Positions 24,654 to 33,425 of a stretch of DNA of 64,000 nt are shown here, piece after piece. Position 1 is the first letter of the stretch. Every line of letters begins with the position of its first letter. The position numbers were made by a program, and so were the translations under genes. Source of the DNA: UMGS692 sp963653425 (GTDB lineage: Bacteria > Bacillota > Clostridia > Christensenellales > CAG-314); contig CAVJWC010000002.1 of NCBI GenBank assembly GCA_963653425.1, positions 124,001-188,000 of the forward strand. The letters run 5' to 3'. The notes under the pieces were generated by a model. The model was not told where the DNA came from and made no database searches. It saw only the letters and a program-made list of their open reading frames with translations.

Positions 24654-26333
24654 TTATTTTTCCGTAATGGACAGGAGTTCGGCAACGCTGGTAGTTCCGT
24701 CGAGAACGAGAGCTTTCGCCGAGTCCCACAAAGGAATAAGTCCGCCTTCCATAGCTATCGAGCGGAGTTCGTCGAGGTTTCTCTGTTCGGCAATTGCGGC
24801 TTTAAGCGATTCGTTTATGCCGAGAACTTCGTGAACGGCAGTTCTTCCGCGGTAGCCCGTGTAATTACAGTACTTACATCCGCGCTGTTCGTAAATTTCC
24901 GCAGGCGCGTCGAGTCCGAGAGACTTGGTGAGGTTGGGACCGGTAAGAACCTTTTCCTTGCAGTGAGGACAGAGCTTTCTGACGAGTCTTTGGGAGATAA
25001 CGCCCGTGAGCGCGTCGGAAAGAAGGTAAGGTTCGATGTGCATGTCGAGAAGACGGGTAATACTGCCCGGGGCGTCGTTGGTGTGAAGGGTGGAGAACAC
25101 GAGGTGACCGGTTATTGCGGCTCTCGTGGCTATCTGAGCGGTTTCTTCGTCTCGGATTTCACCTATCATAATGATATTCGGGTCCTGACGGAGTATTGCG
25201 CGGAGCGCCGAAGCAAAGGTAAGTCCGGCTTTGTTGTTGACCTGAACCTGATTTATGCCCGGGATGGTATATTCTATAGGATCTTCTACCGTTATGATGT
25301 TGACGGAAGGTTTGTTGAGTTCCTGAAGGAAGGAGTAAAGCGTGGTGGACTTACCGCTTCCCGTAGGTCCCGTCAGAAGAATTATTCCGTGGGGCTGAGC
25401 GAGGAACCTGTCTATCATGCGGTTTTCCTTTTCCGAAAAACCCAGCTTGTTACGGGACATCGCGAAAGCGTTTTTGTCGAGAATACGGATAACGACTTTT
25501 TCGCCGTGCGCAGTGGGAAGGGTGGATACACGGAAGTCGTATTCCACGCCCGATATTGTCATTTCTATACGGCCGTCCTGAGGAATTCTTCTTTCGGCGA
25601 TGTTTATGCCCGACAGAATTTTTATTCTCGCAAGCACAGCGGGATAAGAACTTACGGGGAAGTCGAATCTTTCCACGAGGTCGCCGTCTATTCTGTATCT
25701 TACGCGGACTTTGAATTCGTAAGGCTCGATGTGAATATCGCTGGCTCTCAGAGGGATGGCTTCGCGGATTATAGAATCCACGAGTCTTACCGAAGGCGCG
25801 TTTACGGTGGAATCTTCTTCGTCGGAAACGGCTTCCTGTTCCTTGCGGGCGGCGGCTTCCGTTTCGGCTTTAAGGTCGCCTATAGCGAGAGAAGTGTTGC
25901 CCGAGGCGAAGAGAGAAGATATATAGTTATCGATTTTAACGGGATCGCAGACGATAAGCTTTTTGGGATACGACGTAACGCAGTTGAGCGCGGCAATCGA
26001 ATGGAAGTCCGACGGATCGGATACCGCGACGGTCATTACGCCGTCCGAATCTATATCTATCGGAATGATTCTGTGCCGTTTAAGGAACTGGTTGGAAACG
26101 CTTGCCCGTGTGTCCTTGTTTATAAAGAGCATATCGAACTCTTCGAAGGGCAGTCCCGCGTATTCTGCCATAACCTTAGCCTGTTCGCGTTCGGAAACGA
26201 GTCCTTCTTCCACCATTATTCTGACGGGAGAAATCCCTCTGCTTTCGGAGGCTTTTACCAGCCTGTCTGTTTCTGATTTTTTAATTAAGCCTTTGTCCGT
26301 GAAGGCTTTTACGACGGATAACGTATATTTCAT
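24654..26333 (-). CDS. pilB: Type IV pilus/type II secretion assembly ATPase (PilB/GspE)
   Basis: 559-residue cytoplasmic motor ATPase that drives pilin polymerisation. The MshEN-type N-terminal domain (about 10-150) has two ligand-binding-like repeats. The ATPase has Walker A GPTGSGKST (322-330), the Asp box VEDPIEY (349-355), Walker B IIMIGEIRDEET (387-398), the His box HLVFSTLHTND (410-420) and the zinc tetracysteine (Cys455, 458, 486, 489). Last gene of the operon. No PilT retraction ATPase is in the window. Confidence 0.96.
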   Translation of the reverse strand: MKYTLSVVKAFTDKGLIKKSETDRLVKASESRGISPVRIMVEEGLVSEREQAKVMAEYAGLPFEEFDMLFINKDTRASVSNQFLKRHRIIPIDIDSDGVMTVAVSDPSDFHSIAALNCVTSYPKKLIVCDPVKIDNYISSLFASGNTSLAIGDLKAETEAAARKEQEAVSDEEDSTVNAPSVRLVDSIIREAIPLRASDIHIEPYEFKVRVRYRIDGDLVERFDFPVSSYPAVLARIKILSGINIAERRIPQDGRIEMTISGVEYDFRVSTLPTAHGEKVVIRILDKNAFAMSRNKLGFSEKENRMIDRFLAQPHGIILLTGPTGSGKSTTLYSFLQELNKPSVNIITVEDPIEYTIPGINQVQVNNKAGLTFASALRAILRQDPNIIMIGEIRDEETAQIATRAAITGHLVFSTLHTNDAPGSITRLLDMHIEPYLLSDALTGVISQRLVRKLCPHCKEKVLTGPNLTKSLGLDAPAEIYEQRGCKYCNYTGYRGRTAVHEVLGINESLKAAIAEQRNLDELRSIAMEGGLIPLWDSAKALVLDGTTSVAELLSITEK

Positions 26334-26378
26334 TGTATAGTCCTGATTTTAGTTGATTTCAGCCGAATTTTCATTGAT

Positions 26379-27590
26379 TCAGCCGAGATTGCTGGTCATA
26401 TCCATAAGAGGAAGGAATATCGCGAGCATTACCACCATAACGAATCCTGCTATGATTATAAGCAGTATGGGTTGGAGGGCGGAAGTCATTCTGTCGATGG
26501 CTTCGCTTTGTTGCTGTTCGAATATCGACGAGGTTTTGGAAAGCATTTCTTCCAGCTGAGCCGTTCTTTCGCCTATGGCTACCATCTGAAGAAGCATAGG
26601 CGGAAAAACGCCCGTTTTACGGAAAGCTTTGGTTAAGGTCACGCCGTTTTTGACGTCGTTTATGGACTGAGTGAATCTTTCCGTATAAAAAGCGTTGCCG
26701 AGAAGAGAAGAAAGCGTTTCCATTGCGGGAACGGCTTGCATACCGCTGCTTAAAAGCAGGGAGAAACATCTTGCGAATCTTGCCGCGAAACCTGCCGAGA
26801 TAACGCCTGCCGACAACGGGAATTTAGCCGCAAGCATATCGAAGAAGTATTTGCCTTTCTTGGTACGTTTAAGTCCGATAATAGCGAGAATGGTTCCCAG
26901 AACAGCGAGAAGAAGCGTCATCCAGTTGGCTTTGACGAATTCCGCGAAGTCGAAAACTATCTGCGTGATTTTGGGGAGTTCCTGTCCGAGATCGGAAAAT
27001 ACCTGCTGGAACTGCGGAACGACCATAAAGGAAACTATACCAACGACGCCTATTGTCATCGCAAGAAGGAATATAGGATAACTTATCGCCGAAATCATTT
27101 TGGATTTCATACGAACCTGATTATCGTAATATTCGCCCATATTTATAAAGACCGAATCGAGCTTTCCGCTGACTTCGCCTACCGAAATCATCGAAAGGAA
27201 GAATTCGGGGAAAATCTTTTTGTGCTTGCTCATGGCTTCGGAAAGAAGAAGTCCCGAAGTAACGTCGCCGAGTACCTGTTGAAGAGTAAATCTCATGGTC
27301 TGCGGATAAGCCGGCTGAATGGACAGCGATTCGAGCGTTTCTACGATGGATACGCCCGAATTTATCATCGTTCCGAACTGTTTGCAGAAAACGGCGATGT
27401 CTTTGATTTTTATCGATCCCGACATCGAAAAGAATGTGCTGGGAGTGGTGGTTTTCATCCGCTTATAGGAAACGAGATACAGATCCAGATTAAATAGAAG
27501 ATCGGCAAGCTGTTTTTCGTCCTGAGCGAGTATTTGTCCGCGGGTTTTCTTGTTATGAGAATCCACGGCAACGTAAGAATATCTTTCCAT
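26379..27590 (-). CDS. pilC: Type IV pilus inner-membrane platform protein (PilC/GspF)
   Basis: 403-residue polytopic protein with two T2SSF domains (about 65-190 and 265-390) and three membrane helices near 165-190, 215-240 and 370-395. It couples the PilB motor to pilin assembly. AGGAG lies six bases before the ATG, and 45 bases separate it from pilB. The N-terminal YSYVAVDSHNKKTRGQI motif is typical. Confidence 0.96.
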   Translation of the reverse strand: MERYSYVAVDSHNKKTRGQILAQDEKQLADLLFNLDLYLVSYKRMKTTTPSTFFSMSGSIKIKDIAVFCKQFGTMINSGVSIVETLESLSIQPAYPQTMRFTLQQVLGDVTSGLLLSEAMSKHKKIFPEFFLSMISVGEVSGKLDSVFINMGEYYDNQVRMKSKMISAISYPIFLLAMTIGVVGIVSFMVVPQFQQVFSDLGQELPKITQIVFDFAEFVKANWMTLLLAVLGTILAIIGLKRTKKGKYFFDMLAAKFPLSAGVISAGFAARFARCFSLLLSSGMQAVPAMETLSSLLGNAFYTERFTQSINDVKNGVTLTKAFRKTGVFPPMLLQMVAIGERTAQLEEMLSKTSSIFEQQQSEAIDRMTSALQPILLIIIAGFVMVVMLAIFLPLMDMTSNLG

Positions 27591-27625
27591 CGTTTCTCCT
27601 GAATAAAAGATAGTTTAGCGTTAAT

Positions 27626-27733
27626 GTCAGGCGTTCCGTTCTTCCCGGCAAAAAACGCTTTGCGTCCGCAGATACCCGTTTTTAACGAATCAAAAGCGGT
27701 TACTGCGGTAACCGTCGATAAAGAACGTAACGT
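27626..27733 (+). repeat. Dispersed intergenic repeat, copy D, inside the pilus operon
   Basis: Contains TCAGGCGTTCCGT (shared with copy C) and the second module CAAAAGCGGTTACTGCGG followed by GATAAAGAACGTAACG, with a CGGTTAC/GTAACCG hairpin. It lies between pilD and pilC, so it is transcribed with the operon. Confidence 0.6.
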
Positions 27734-27735
27734 TG

Positions 27736-28527
27736 TTACAAAGTGAAAAGCGATATATACGCTTCTACGGTAAGGTCTCCGAGAAAGAGACTGTAAATCA
27801 TAGCCACGGCTAAAAATGGGGCGAAAGGAATCTGAGCCTGAGCGTCCTTTCCGCGGATTTTACTTATAAGTGCGTAAAACAGACCGATGAGAGCCGCGAA
27901 AAACACCGAAAACAGCAGCAGTTTATAGCCGAGAACCAATCCCGCGGCTCCTATGAGTTTCACGTCGCCTCCGCCGAAAGCTTCCTTCTTAAAAACCTTC
28001 TCCGCGACCAGCATTAAAGCGAGGCTTATAAGGAATCCGCCCGCTCCGCCGATAAGTCTTTCCCACCATACGGAAAGCAGGCTTCCGTTACAGAACGCGC
28101 ACGCAAATACGCCCAAAACAGCCGTAGCGATATTGAGGCTGTCGGGAATTATACGATGCTCGCCGTCTATAAAGCCGTCGGTTATGAGTATCGAAACGAA
28201 AAACGCCGACACTAAGGTAAACGCGCTCATTCCGAACTTCATATAACACATAAGCCACAAAAGACAGTTAAGAAGTTCGACCACCGTGTATCTCGAAGGA
28301 ATGGGCTTTTTGCAGAAAGCGCACTTTCCGCCGAGAAAAACCCACGAAAGAACGGGTACGTTGTGGTACCATTTGAGTTTATGTCCGCATTCGGGGCAGT
28401 GAGAGGCGGGAAAGGCTATATTCATATTTCTCGGAAGCCTGTATATGAGGACGTTCAGAAAACTTCCGAAAACCAACCCCAATACTCCCGATAAAGCAAG
28501 ACAGAGAGCGTCGATTATTTTATCCAT
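27736..28527 (-). CDS. pilD: Type IV prepilin leader peptidase / N-methylase
   Basis: 263-residue membrane aspartyl protease that cleaves and methylates the prepilins encoded beside it. The N-terminal FGSFLNVLIYRLP motif, the four zinc-type cysteines (CPEC and CAFC) of the methylase loop, and the two catalytic Asp motifs (near TDGFIDGEHRIIPD and FGGGDVKL) are visible, with about eight hydrophobic segments. Start site has only a weak AAAAGAA ribosome binding site. Confidence 0.95.
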   Translation of the reverse strand: MDKIIDALCLALSGVLGLVFGSFLNVLIYRLPRNMNIAFPASHCPECGHKLKWYHNVPVLSWVFLGGKCAFCKKPIPSRYTVVELLNCLLWLMCYMKFGMSAFTLVSAFFVSILITDGFIDGEHRIIPDSLNIATAVLGVFACAFCNGSLLSVWWERLIGGAGGFLISLALMLVAEKVFKKEAFGGGDVKLIGAAGLVLGYKLLLFSVFFAALIGLFYALISKIRGKDAQAQIPFAPFLAVAMIYSLFLGDLTVEAYISLFTL

Positions 28528-28545
28528 TGTTCTTTTATAGCGAGC

Positions 28546-29088
28546 TTACGACTGAGGTTTGTTTCCGTAATTCCACTGAGTGACGTTTATAGTTACCGTA
28601 TCCGCAGTCGCGTCTTTCACGACGTTTGCGGTGACGAAAAGCAGTTTGTTTCCGTTAGTCGCGGTGAAAGTCACGTTATACGTCGTAGTCGTTTCCGAAG
28701 ATTCATCAGATTCTTTGCAATCGTATCCGCTGACAATTACGGCGTGTTTTTCGATTTGGGTTTGTTTTTCTTCGTCGGTTAAATCGTCCGAGAGATCGGC
28801 GTTGACGTAAAGCGTGAAACTTCCGTTTGTTTCTCCGAAAGGATCGGAAAAGTCGGAATCGTCTGCCACTTTCGTTTTTATATTTTCGAGAATAACGCTT
28901 GCCGACTGATAGAGCGCAAGTCTTTCGCTCATTTCCGAACTGCTTTTGGCTGCGGAAATGACTTTTCTCGTACAAAGAGCCATTATAGACGTTCCGATTA
29001 TGGAAAAAATGACCAGCAGAATCATAGCTTCCACAAGCGCGAAGCCTTCGTTTCTTATCGTCTTTTTCTTTCGGTTAAGTCTTTTCAT
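28546..29088 (-). CDS. Prepilin-like protein
   Basis: 180 residues. A class III prepilin signal (basic leader RKKKTIRNEG followed by FALVEAMILLVIFSIIG) gives cleavage after Gly and Glu at mature position 5. The rest is a soluble beta-rich domain. It may be a minor pilin or pseudopilin. It lies 10 bases after the preceding prepilin gene and 18 bases before pilD. Confidence 0.85.
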   Translation of the reverse strand: MKRLNRKKKTIRNEGFALVEAMILLVIFSIIGTSIMALCTRKVISAAKSSSEMSERLALYQSASVILENIKTKVADDSDFSDPFGETNGSFTLYVNADLSDDLTDEEKQTQIEKHAVIVSGYDCKESDESSETTTTYNVTFTATNGNKLLFVTANVVKDATADTVTINVTQWNYGNKPQS

Positions 29089-29098
29089 AGTTCTGCCT

Positions 29099-29743
29099 TT
29101 AATATGAAGCTATAAGTCTGTCCGCCTGAGTTTTGATTGAAGAGTAATCTTCAGCCGACGGATCGACGAAGCCCGTATAGACTTCGATTTTTATCGATTC
29201 GGAAAGTCCGACCGTTCCATCTGCGGTAGAGGTAACCGTACCCGGAGAGATAATGATACTGAAAGCCACGTCCGATTCGAGAACGTCGTCCGGGTTTCCT
29301 CTCGTATCGCCGATTATCGGAACTTTAAGCTGTTGCCAGTTCGAGTCGAAATAGACGGTGAAGAAGGTTTTTGGATGAACCGTTCCGTCTGCTTCCTTTC
29401 TTTCGTCTTTCAGACAAACGTAAATCTCGGGATCGTCGGTATTTTCGTCAGCGTAATTCAGATTAAAGATAAACCGTGCGAGAGAATAGTGGAAGGTCTG
29501 AAAATCGCTTTCCGAGTTTAATTCTTTCTGCGGATTATAACGTTTATGCCACAGCCATATCTCGTTGACGTTGCGGGCGTAACTTGCAGCGTATTCTTTG
29601 CGCGAAGTCTTAAGCGTCGTTTTGACGGAAGAATTCATAATGGACAGAATACCCGCGCCTATTATGCCTATGATAACTATAGCCGCAAGAACTTCCACGA
29701 GCGTAACCGCGTGATTATTAAGTTTTCTGCAAGTTTTTTTCAT
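29099..29743 (-). CDS. Prepilin-like protein with Ala at the cleavage position
   Basis: 214 residues. The leader ends NNHA before VTLVEVLAAIVIIG, so the residue before the cut would be Ala rather than the usual Gly, with Glu at mature position 5 retained. The soluble domain contains an extended loop region. It starts eight bases after the PilM-like gene and has a weak ribosome binding site, so it is probably translationally coupled. Likely a minor pilin. Confidence 0.85.
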   Translation of the reverse strand: MKKTCRKLNNHAVTLVEVLAAIVIIGIIGAGILSIMNSSVKTTLKTSRKEYAASYARNVNEIWLWHKRYNPQKELNSESDFQTFHYSLARFIFNLNYADENTDDPEIYVCLKDERKEADGTVHPKTFFTVYFDSNWQQLKVPIIGDTRGNPDDVLESDVAFSIIISPGTVTSTADGTVGLSESIKIEVYTGFVDPSAEDYSSIKTQADRLIASY

Positions 29744-29751
29744 CTTTTCGG

Positions 29752-30744
29752 TTATTTTGAAAGTATCGATTTGGTCTTTTCGCTCGGAGCGAAGTTGAAT
29801 TCCGGCGGAACCTTTCCGAGGTACAGTCCTACAAGTTCGAGGTTGTCCGCGAAGTTCTTATACTGTTCGGGAAGGTCGAGAGGCGTCCAGTTAAGGTCAC
29901 TGCCCGCGGAGAGATATTCGCCGAGAGCGGAGTAGTTTCTGGGCGCGAGGAACTGACATTTTTTAGCCACGGGAAGCCCAAGTTCCATAACGTGAAGCCT
30001 GTAAAGGTTATAGTTATGCCAGAAAGAAGAGAACGCGGAGTCCATATCGGCAAAAGAGCGGTAATCGGTAATATCTTTCGCGCCGAACTTTCTGAGAGCG
30101 TCCGTTCCGACGGGAATAACGTTTACCGCGCATATCTGTCCGTCGGAAATAAGCGCGATTTCGGTATGTTTTTTCTTTATATAGGCAAATTCGTAGGCGT
30201 TGTCTTTGGAAAACAAACCTTTACTCGTGTTTGCGAAAGTCATGACGAGATATGCGCTCGCAACGATATTGGAGGTAATGAAGTCCAGAGAGTGGTTGGT
30301 ATTTACGAAGAAGTCCTTTATCTTATCGTAATTCTTACGTCCGAGCATGGAGTAACGATAAACGCACTGACTTTTGTCGCTTTTAATCAAAGTCGCGTTA
30401 AGCTCTTCGGGCTTCTTTACGTCGGGATACATGGTCTTGATTTCCGTAAAGAAGTTTTCGTCGTTTCGTCTGGAACTTCCTACGTTGGGTATTGTCACGA
30501 AATCGAAACACACGTCTCCGCTCGGAAGCGCAACGGTTATGTTGGCTTCGGGAATATTGTTTATCCGAAGAAGGTCGGTAAACGATTCGCTGAAAACCTG
30601 TTCGTAATCGCAGGCGCCGAAATGACAGCCTCTCGGAAGCGACAGCGGATAAATGGAAACCGAAGAAAGGTCGGCTTCGTTCGAAGAGAAAAGAACGTTC
30701 ATTTTCTTTTCAAAAGGATTTATGCTTATATATACGTTCTGCAT
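29752..30744 (-). CDS. PilM-like actin-fold protein
   Basis: 330 residues. Context (between prepilin genes) and patterns such as VALPSGDVCFDFVTIPN, the central YAFIKKKHTEIALIS-like segment and the GTDALRKFG region suggest the PilM/GspL cytoplasmic actin-like domain that docks the assembly platform. Similarity is distant and the nucleotide-binding signatures are weak. No separate PilN, PilO or PilQ gene is present, as expected for PilQ in a cell without an outer membrane. AAGGAG lies six bases before the ATG. Confidence 0.6.
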   Translation of the reverse strand: MQNVYISINPFEKKMNVLFSSNEADLSSVSIYPLSLPRGCHFGACDYEQVFSESFTDLLRINNIPEANITVALPSGDVCFDFVTIPNVGSSRRNDENFFTEIKTMYPDVKKPEELNATLIKSDKSQCVYRYSMLGRKNYDKIKDFFVNTNHSLDFITSNIVASAYLVMTFANTSKGLFSKDNAYEFAYIKKKHTEIALISDGQICAVNVIPVGTDALRKFGAKDITDYRSFADMDSAFSSFWHNYNLYRLHVMELGLPVAKKCQFLAPRNYSALGEYLSAGSDLNWTPLDLPEQYKNFADNLELVGLYLGKVPPEFNFAPSEKTKSILSK

Positions 30745-30834
30745 ATATACTCCTTAATAAGTGTTGTTAATCTGATGTGGTTTTATGTTTCCGTCGTTCG
30801 TCCCTGTCTGAGGGAACGCCCGTTAACGGCTTTG

Positions 30835-31482
30835 CTATCCGGGTAATTGGGTTTTTCTCGAAAGAATAACCGTTTTCGCCGACTCTTTGCCTTTGGTATC
30901 GGTAAACACGATTTTGCATTTAAGAACCGTTCCCGAAGAAGATCCGCTTACGGCAGTCGGATTTTTTATTTCCTTTCCGTCCTTACCGAATGCGGAAAAC
31001 TCTAAACCCGAAAGCCTTTTCGTCAAAGTATAGGTAAAATCCGAACGAACGCTTCCGTTGTCTTCCGCGCCTCTGCACACAAGGAAATATTTACCGTTTT
31101 CCGCATCCTTATAGTAGTATATCGAAAATACGGCTTTCCCCGAAGCGTTATAAAAAACGAGAACGGTCTGACCTGCCGTCGGTTTCATTTCGTCGTCTAC
31201 GGGGAAGGGTTCGTCCGAGCCTTCCGCAGGCTGAGAATAATTCACCACTTCGAAGAAATGGTCGGTTTTATCGTAATAAGAAAAAGTGGCTGAAAGGTAA
31301 TCGTCCGTAATGCTTACCGCGTCCTGTGTGTCGGCGTCGGCAAAAGTGTTGTTTTTAATGATGTAAAGAGAATAAAATAAAGAGCATAACAAAGAGATGC
31401 AGATTCCAAGCACTACGATTGTAACCAGCATTTCTATGAGAGTAAATCCTCTTCGGTTGACGATTCGTCCCTGTTTTTTCAT
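30835..31482 (-). CDS. Prepilin-like protein, first gene of the pilus operon
   Basis: 215 residues with a textbook prepilin N-terminus (RRG before FTLIEMLVTIVVLGICISLL, Glu at mature position 5). The C-terminal part is beta-rich. AAAAGGGG lies just before the ATG, and the promoter is about 90 bases upstream. It may be a minor pilin (PilW-like size). None of the three prepilins here has the compact size of a typical major pilin. Confidence 0.88.
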   Translation of the reverse strand: MKKQGRIVNRRGFTLIEMLVTIVVLGICISLLCSLFYSLYIIKNNTFADADTQDAVSITDDYLSATFSYYDKTDHFFEVVNYSQPAEGSDEPFPVDDEMKPTAGQTVLVFYNASGKAVFSIYYYKDAENGKYFLVCRGAEDNGSVRSDFTYTLTKRLSGLEFSAFGKDGKEIKNPTAVSGSSSGTVLKCKIVFTDTKGKESAKTVILSRKTQLPG

Positions 31483-31572
31483 GTCCCCTTTTCCCCGAGT
31501 ATAAGCCTTGTACGCGTTAACTTCCGTGTAAAACCCGAAATTATCGCATATGGACAGAATACACTCCCATAC

Positions 31573-31601
31573 ATTATACTATGCGGGAAAAAAGCTGTCA
31601 A
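31573..31601 (-). promoter_or_regulatory. Promoter of the pilus operon
   Basis: Minus strand perfect TTGACA (31601-31596) and TATAAT (31578-31573), 17-base spacer. It reads the seven genes down to pilB. The gap up to 31912 also holds a region (31617-31690) weakly resembling the first module of the dispersed repeat, and a TATAAT at 31815-31820 pointing to the htrA-like gene without a clear -35 box. Confidence 0.9.
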
Positions 31602-31912
31602 GTAAATAGCAAGCTTCGTTCTTTATTACGAAAGAGCGCGCCGTTTTTTACGGGAATTTTTTCGGTAAAAACGATTTCGCCCGAGCGGATATAAGATTAT
31701 ATAAGAAAAAAGTCGGTTGCCGTTATAACTTGCTTCCGAACGAAAAAAACTTCGGAAAATTCTCAACATTTCGTAATCTACACGGTGGTTTAACATCGCC
31801 TTAATTTTACCGAGTATAATCGTAGTTGTAAACCGAAAAGCGGAGGGCTTAAAGGGACGAACGGAGTTTCCCAAAGCCTACCGAAAAGCAAACTAAATCG
31901 AGAGGTAGCCAT

Positions 31913-32914
31913 ATGAACAGAAACGGAGATTACGGATACGACTTTTTCAGCGAGAATCCGTCAGACGAACTTAAAATAGAAGAAGCGATAAAGCGCAAGA
32001 CCGACGCAGTAAAGAGAAGACTCATCGTTTTCACAGCGGTTTTTGCGGTAGTCTTGGGTCTGATTATGGTTTCGGTAACGACTGTAGCTTATAACAGGCT
32101 TTCCAACAACCTCAAAAAGGAATACACCGAACAGCTGGATAAAGTCAGCGAAGACCTCGTTCAGAGCGTTATAGGAAAGATAAACTACCAGTACGAGATA
32201 AGCAACGGTACGGCGGATATAGGTTCCGTCGTATGGGGCAAAAACAAAGACGCCATTCTCGAAGTTTACTGCTACAAAACGACCTACGCCGAAACGAGTT
32301 CTTACAGCGCGACCGCGTCGGCGTTCATTATAAACGAAGACGGTTATCTTCTTACGAACGCTCACGTTATCACCTACGAAGTCGTCGTGGGTATGTGGAA
32401 AGATTCCACCAAAACCGTAGTTTACGGTAAAGTTCTCGGTAAGTTCAAAGATTCCGACGCTCTCTACGAACTCAACGTCATAGCTTACGACACCGACCTC
32501 GACCTTGCCGTACTGCAATTCAAAGAAAAGCCCACGAGTTTCTCTTACGTAACCTTTATGGATTCCGACTGCGTGGTAATGGGACAGTCCGCCGTAGTTA
32601 TCGGCAACGCCGAAGGACTCGGAATATCCGTCGCGACGGGAACGGTCACCAACATCGGACTTGTAAATAACGTACAGGAATACATTCAGACGGACGCGGC
32701 TGTAAACCACGGCAACAGCGGAGGTCCCATATTCAACGCAACGGGCTATTGCATGGGCGTAGTTACGTCCAAGATTGCGGAAGACTCTGCCGACGGTATA
32801 GGTTTTGCCATCCGTTCCAATCAGGCGGTTTCCTACGTACAATCGGTAGCAACCGAAAAGAGCCTCGATATTAAAATCTATCGGTATCAATATTCGGGCG
32901 GTACCAATTCTTAA
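31913..32914 (+). CDS. HtrA-like membrane-anchored serine protease without PDZ domain
   Basis: 333 residues. A cytoplasmic N-terminus (1-35), one transmembrane helix (about 37-60), a linker, and a trypsin-like S1C protease domain facing outward. Catalytic triad: His151 (TNAHVI), Asp197 (DLDLAV) and Ser269 (NHGNSGGP). The protein ends shortly after the protease domain, so the PDZ domain typical of HtrA/DegP is missing. Likely role is surface protein quality control. GAGAGG precedes the ATG. It is a single gene ending at a terminator about 100 bases downstream. Confidence 0.93.
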   Translation: MNRNGDYGYDFFSENPSDELKIEEAIKRKTDAVKRRLIVFTAVFAVVLGLIMVSVTTVAYNRLSNNLKKEYTEQLDKVSEDLVQSVIGKINYQYEISNGTADIGSVVWGKNKDAILEVYCYKTTYAETSSYSATASAFIINEDGYLLTNAHVITYEVVVGMWKDSTKTVVYGKVLGKFKDSDALYELNVIAYDTDLDLAVLQFKEKPTSFSYVTFMDSDCVVMGQSAVVIGNAEGLGISVATGTVTNIGLVNNVQEYIQTDAAVNHGNSGGPIFNATGYCMGVVTSKIAEDSADGIGFAIRSNQAVSYVQSVATEKSLDIKIYRYQYSGGTNS

Positions 32915-33014
32915 ACGCATAACTCCATCGGCTGTCCCGTTAGCTTTGGACGATACGGGAAAACCGGATGCATAGATAAAACGACAAGCACATCTTGTTA
33001 CACCTCCTTTTTTT

Positions 33015-33058
33015 GGGCGGCGGAGAAAGCGCGGGAACGCTTTCCCCGCCGTTTTTTT
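33015..33058 (+). terminator. Terminator after the htrA-like gene
   Basis: GGCGG...CCGCC outer and GAAAGCG/CGCTTTC inner stems, followed by seven T. Just upstream (about 32990-33014) a weak ACAAG/CTTGT hairpin is followed by CACCTCC and seven T. Confidence 0.8.
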
Positions 33059-33289
33059 CGTTTCGTTTTATCCGAACGGGAGAGCGTTTTCGTTTGGAAG
33101 CCGTTTTATCGCCCGATATAGCTTCCCGTAAAATTTACGCCGTGGAATCTGCTTTTTGTGTGGAATCTGCTTTTTTGAGGGTGAAAAGCGCGTTTTTTGC
33201 GTTAACCTGCGATAAAGAACGCAGTGCTTGCGGAAAAGTCGGAATCGTGGTATAATTTAATCGGAAAACGGAAGACCGTTTTATCCGAA

Positions 33290-33415
33290 CGGTACGAAAC
33301 CGAAACGAAAACGACGAACGTCGGATGCAAAACGACCGATACCGAAGATAAAACGACGAAAGTCAATCGCAAACGACGAAAGTTAAATGTAAAAACGACG
33401 AATGTCGGACAACAA
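33290..33415. repeat. Degenerate ACGACGAA repeats before the pseudouridine synthase
   Basis: Units such as AAAACGACGAACGTCGG, AAAACGACGAAAGTCAA, CAAACGACGAAAGTTAA and AAAACGACGAATGTCGG recur about every 20-28 bases. Most likely transcribed leader or spacer, non-coding. Confidence 0.65.
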
Positions 33416-33425
33416 GGACGGGATA

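Noticed and set aside
24831..26276. A 481-residue plus-strand frame opposite pilB
   Set aside because: Complement shadow of a gene with complete Walker and zinc motifs.
32920..33010. SRP RNA, 6S RNA or tmRNA in the gap after the htrA-like gene
   Set aside because: None of the conserved signatures of these RNAs (such as the SRP GGAAG...AGCAG tetraloop region or a tmRNA acceptor arm) is present.
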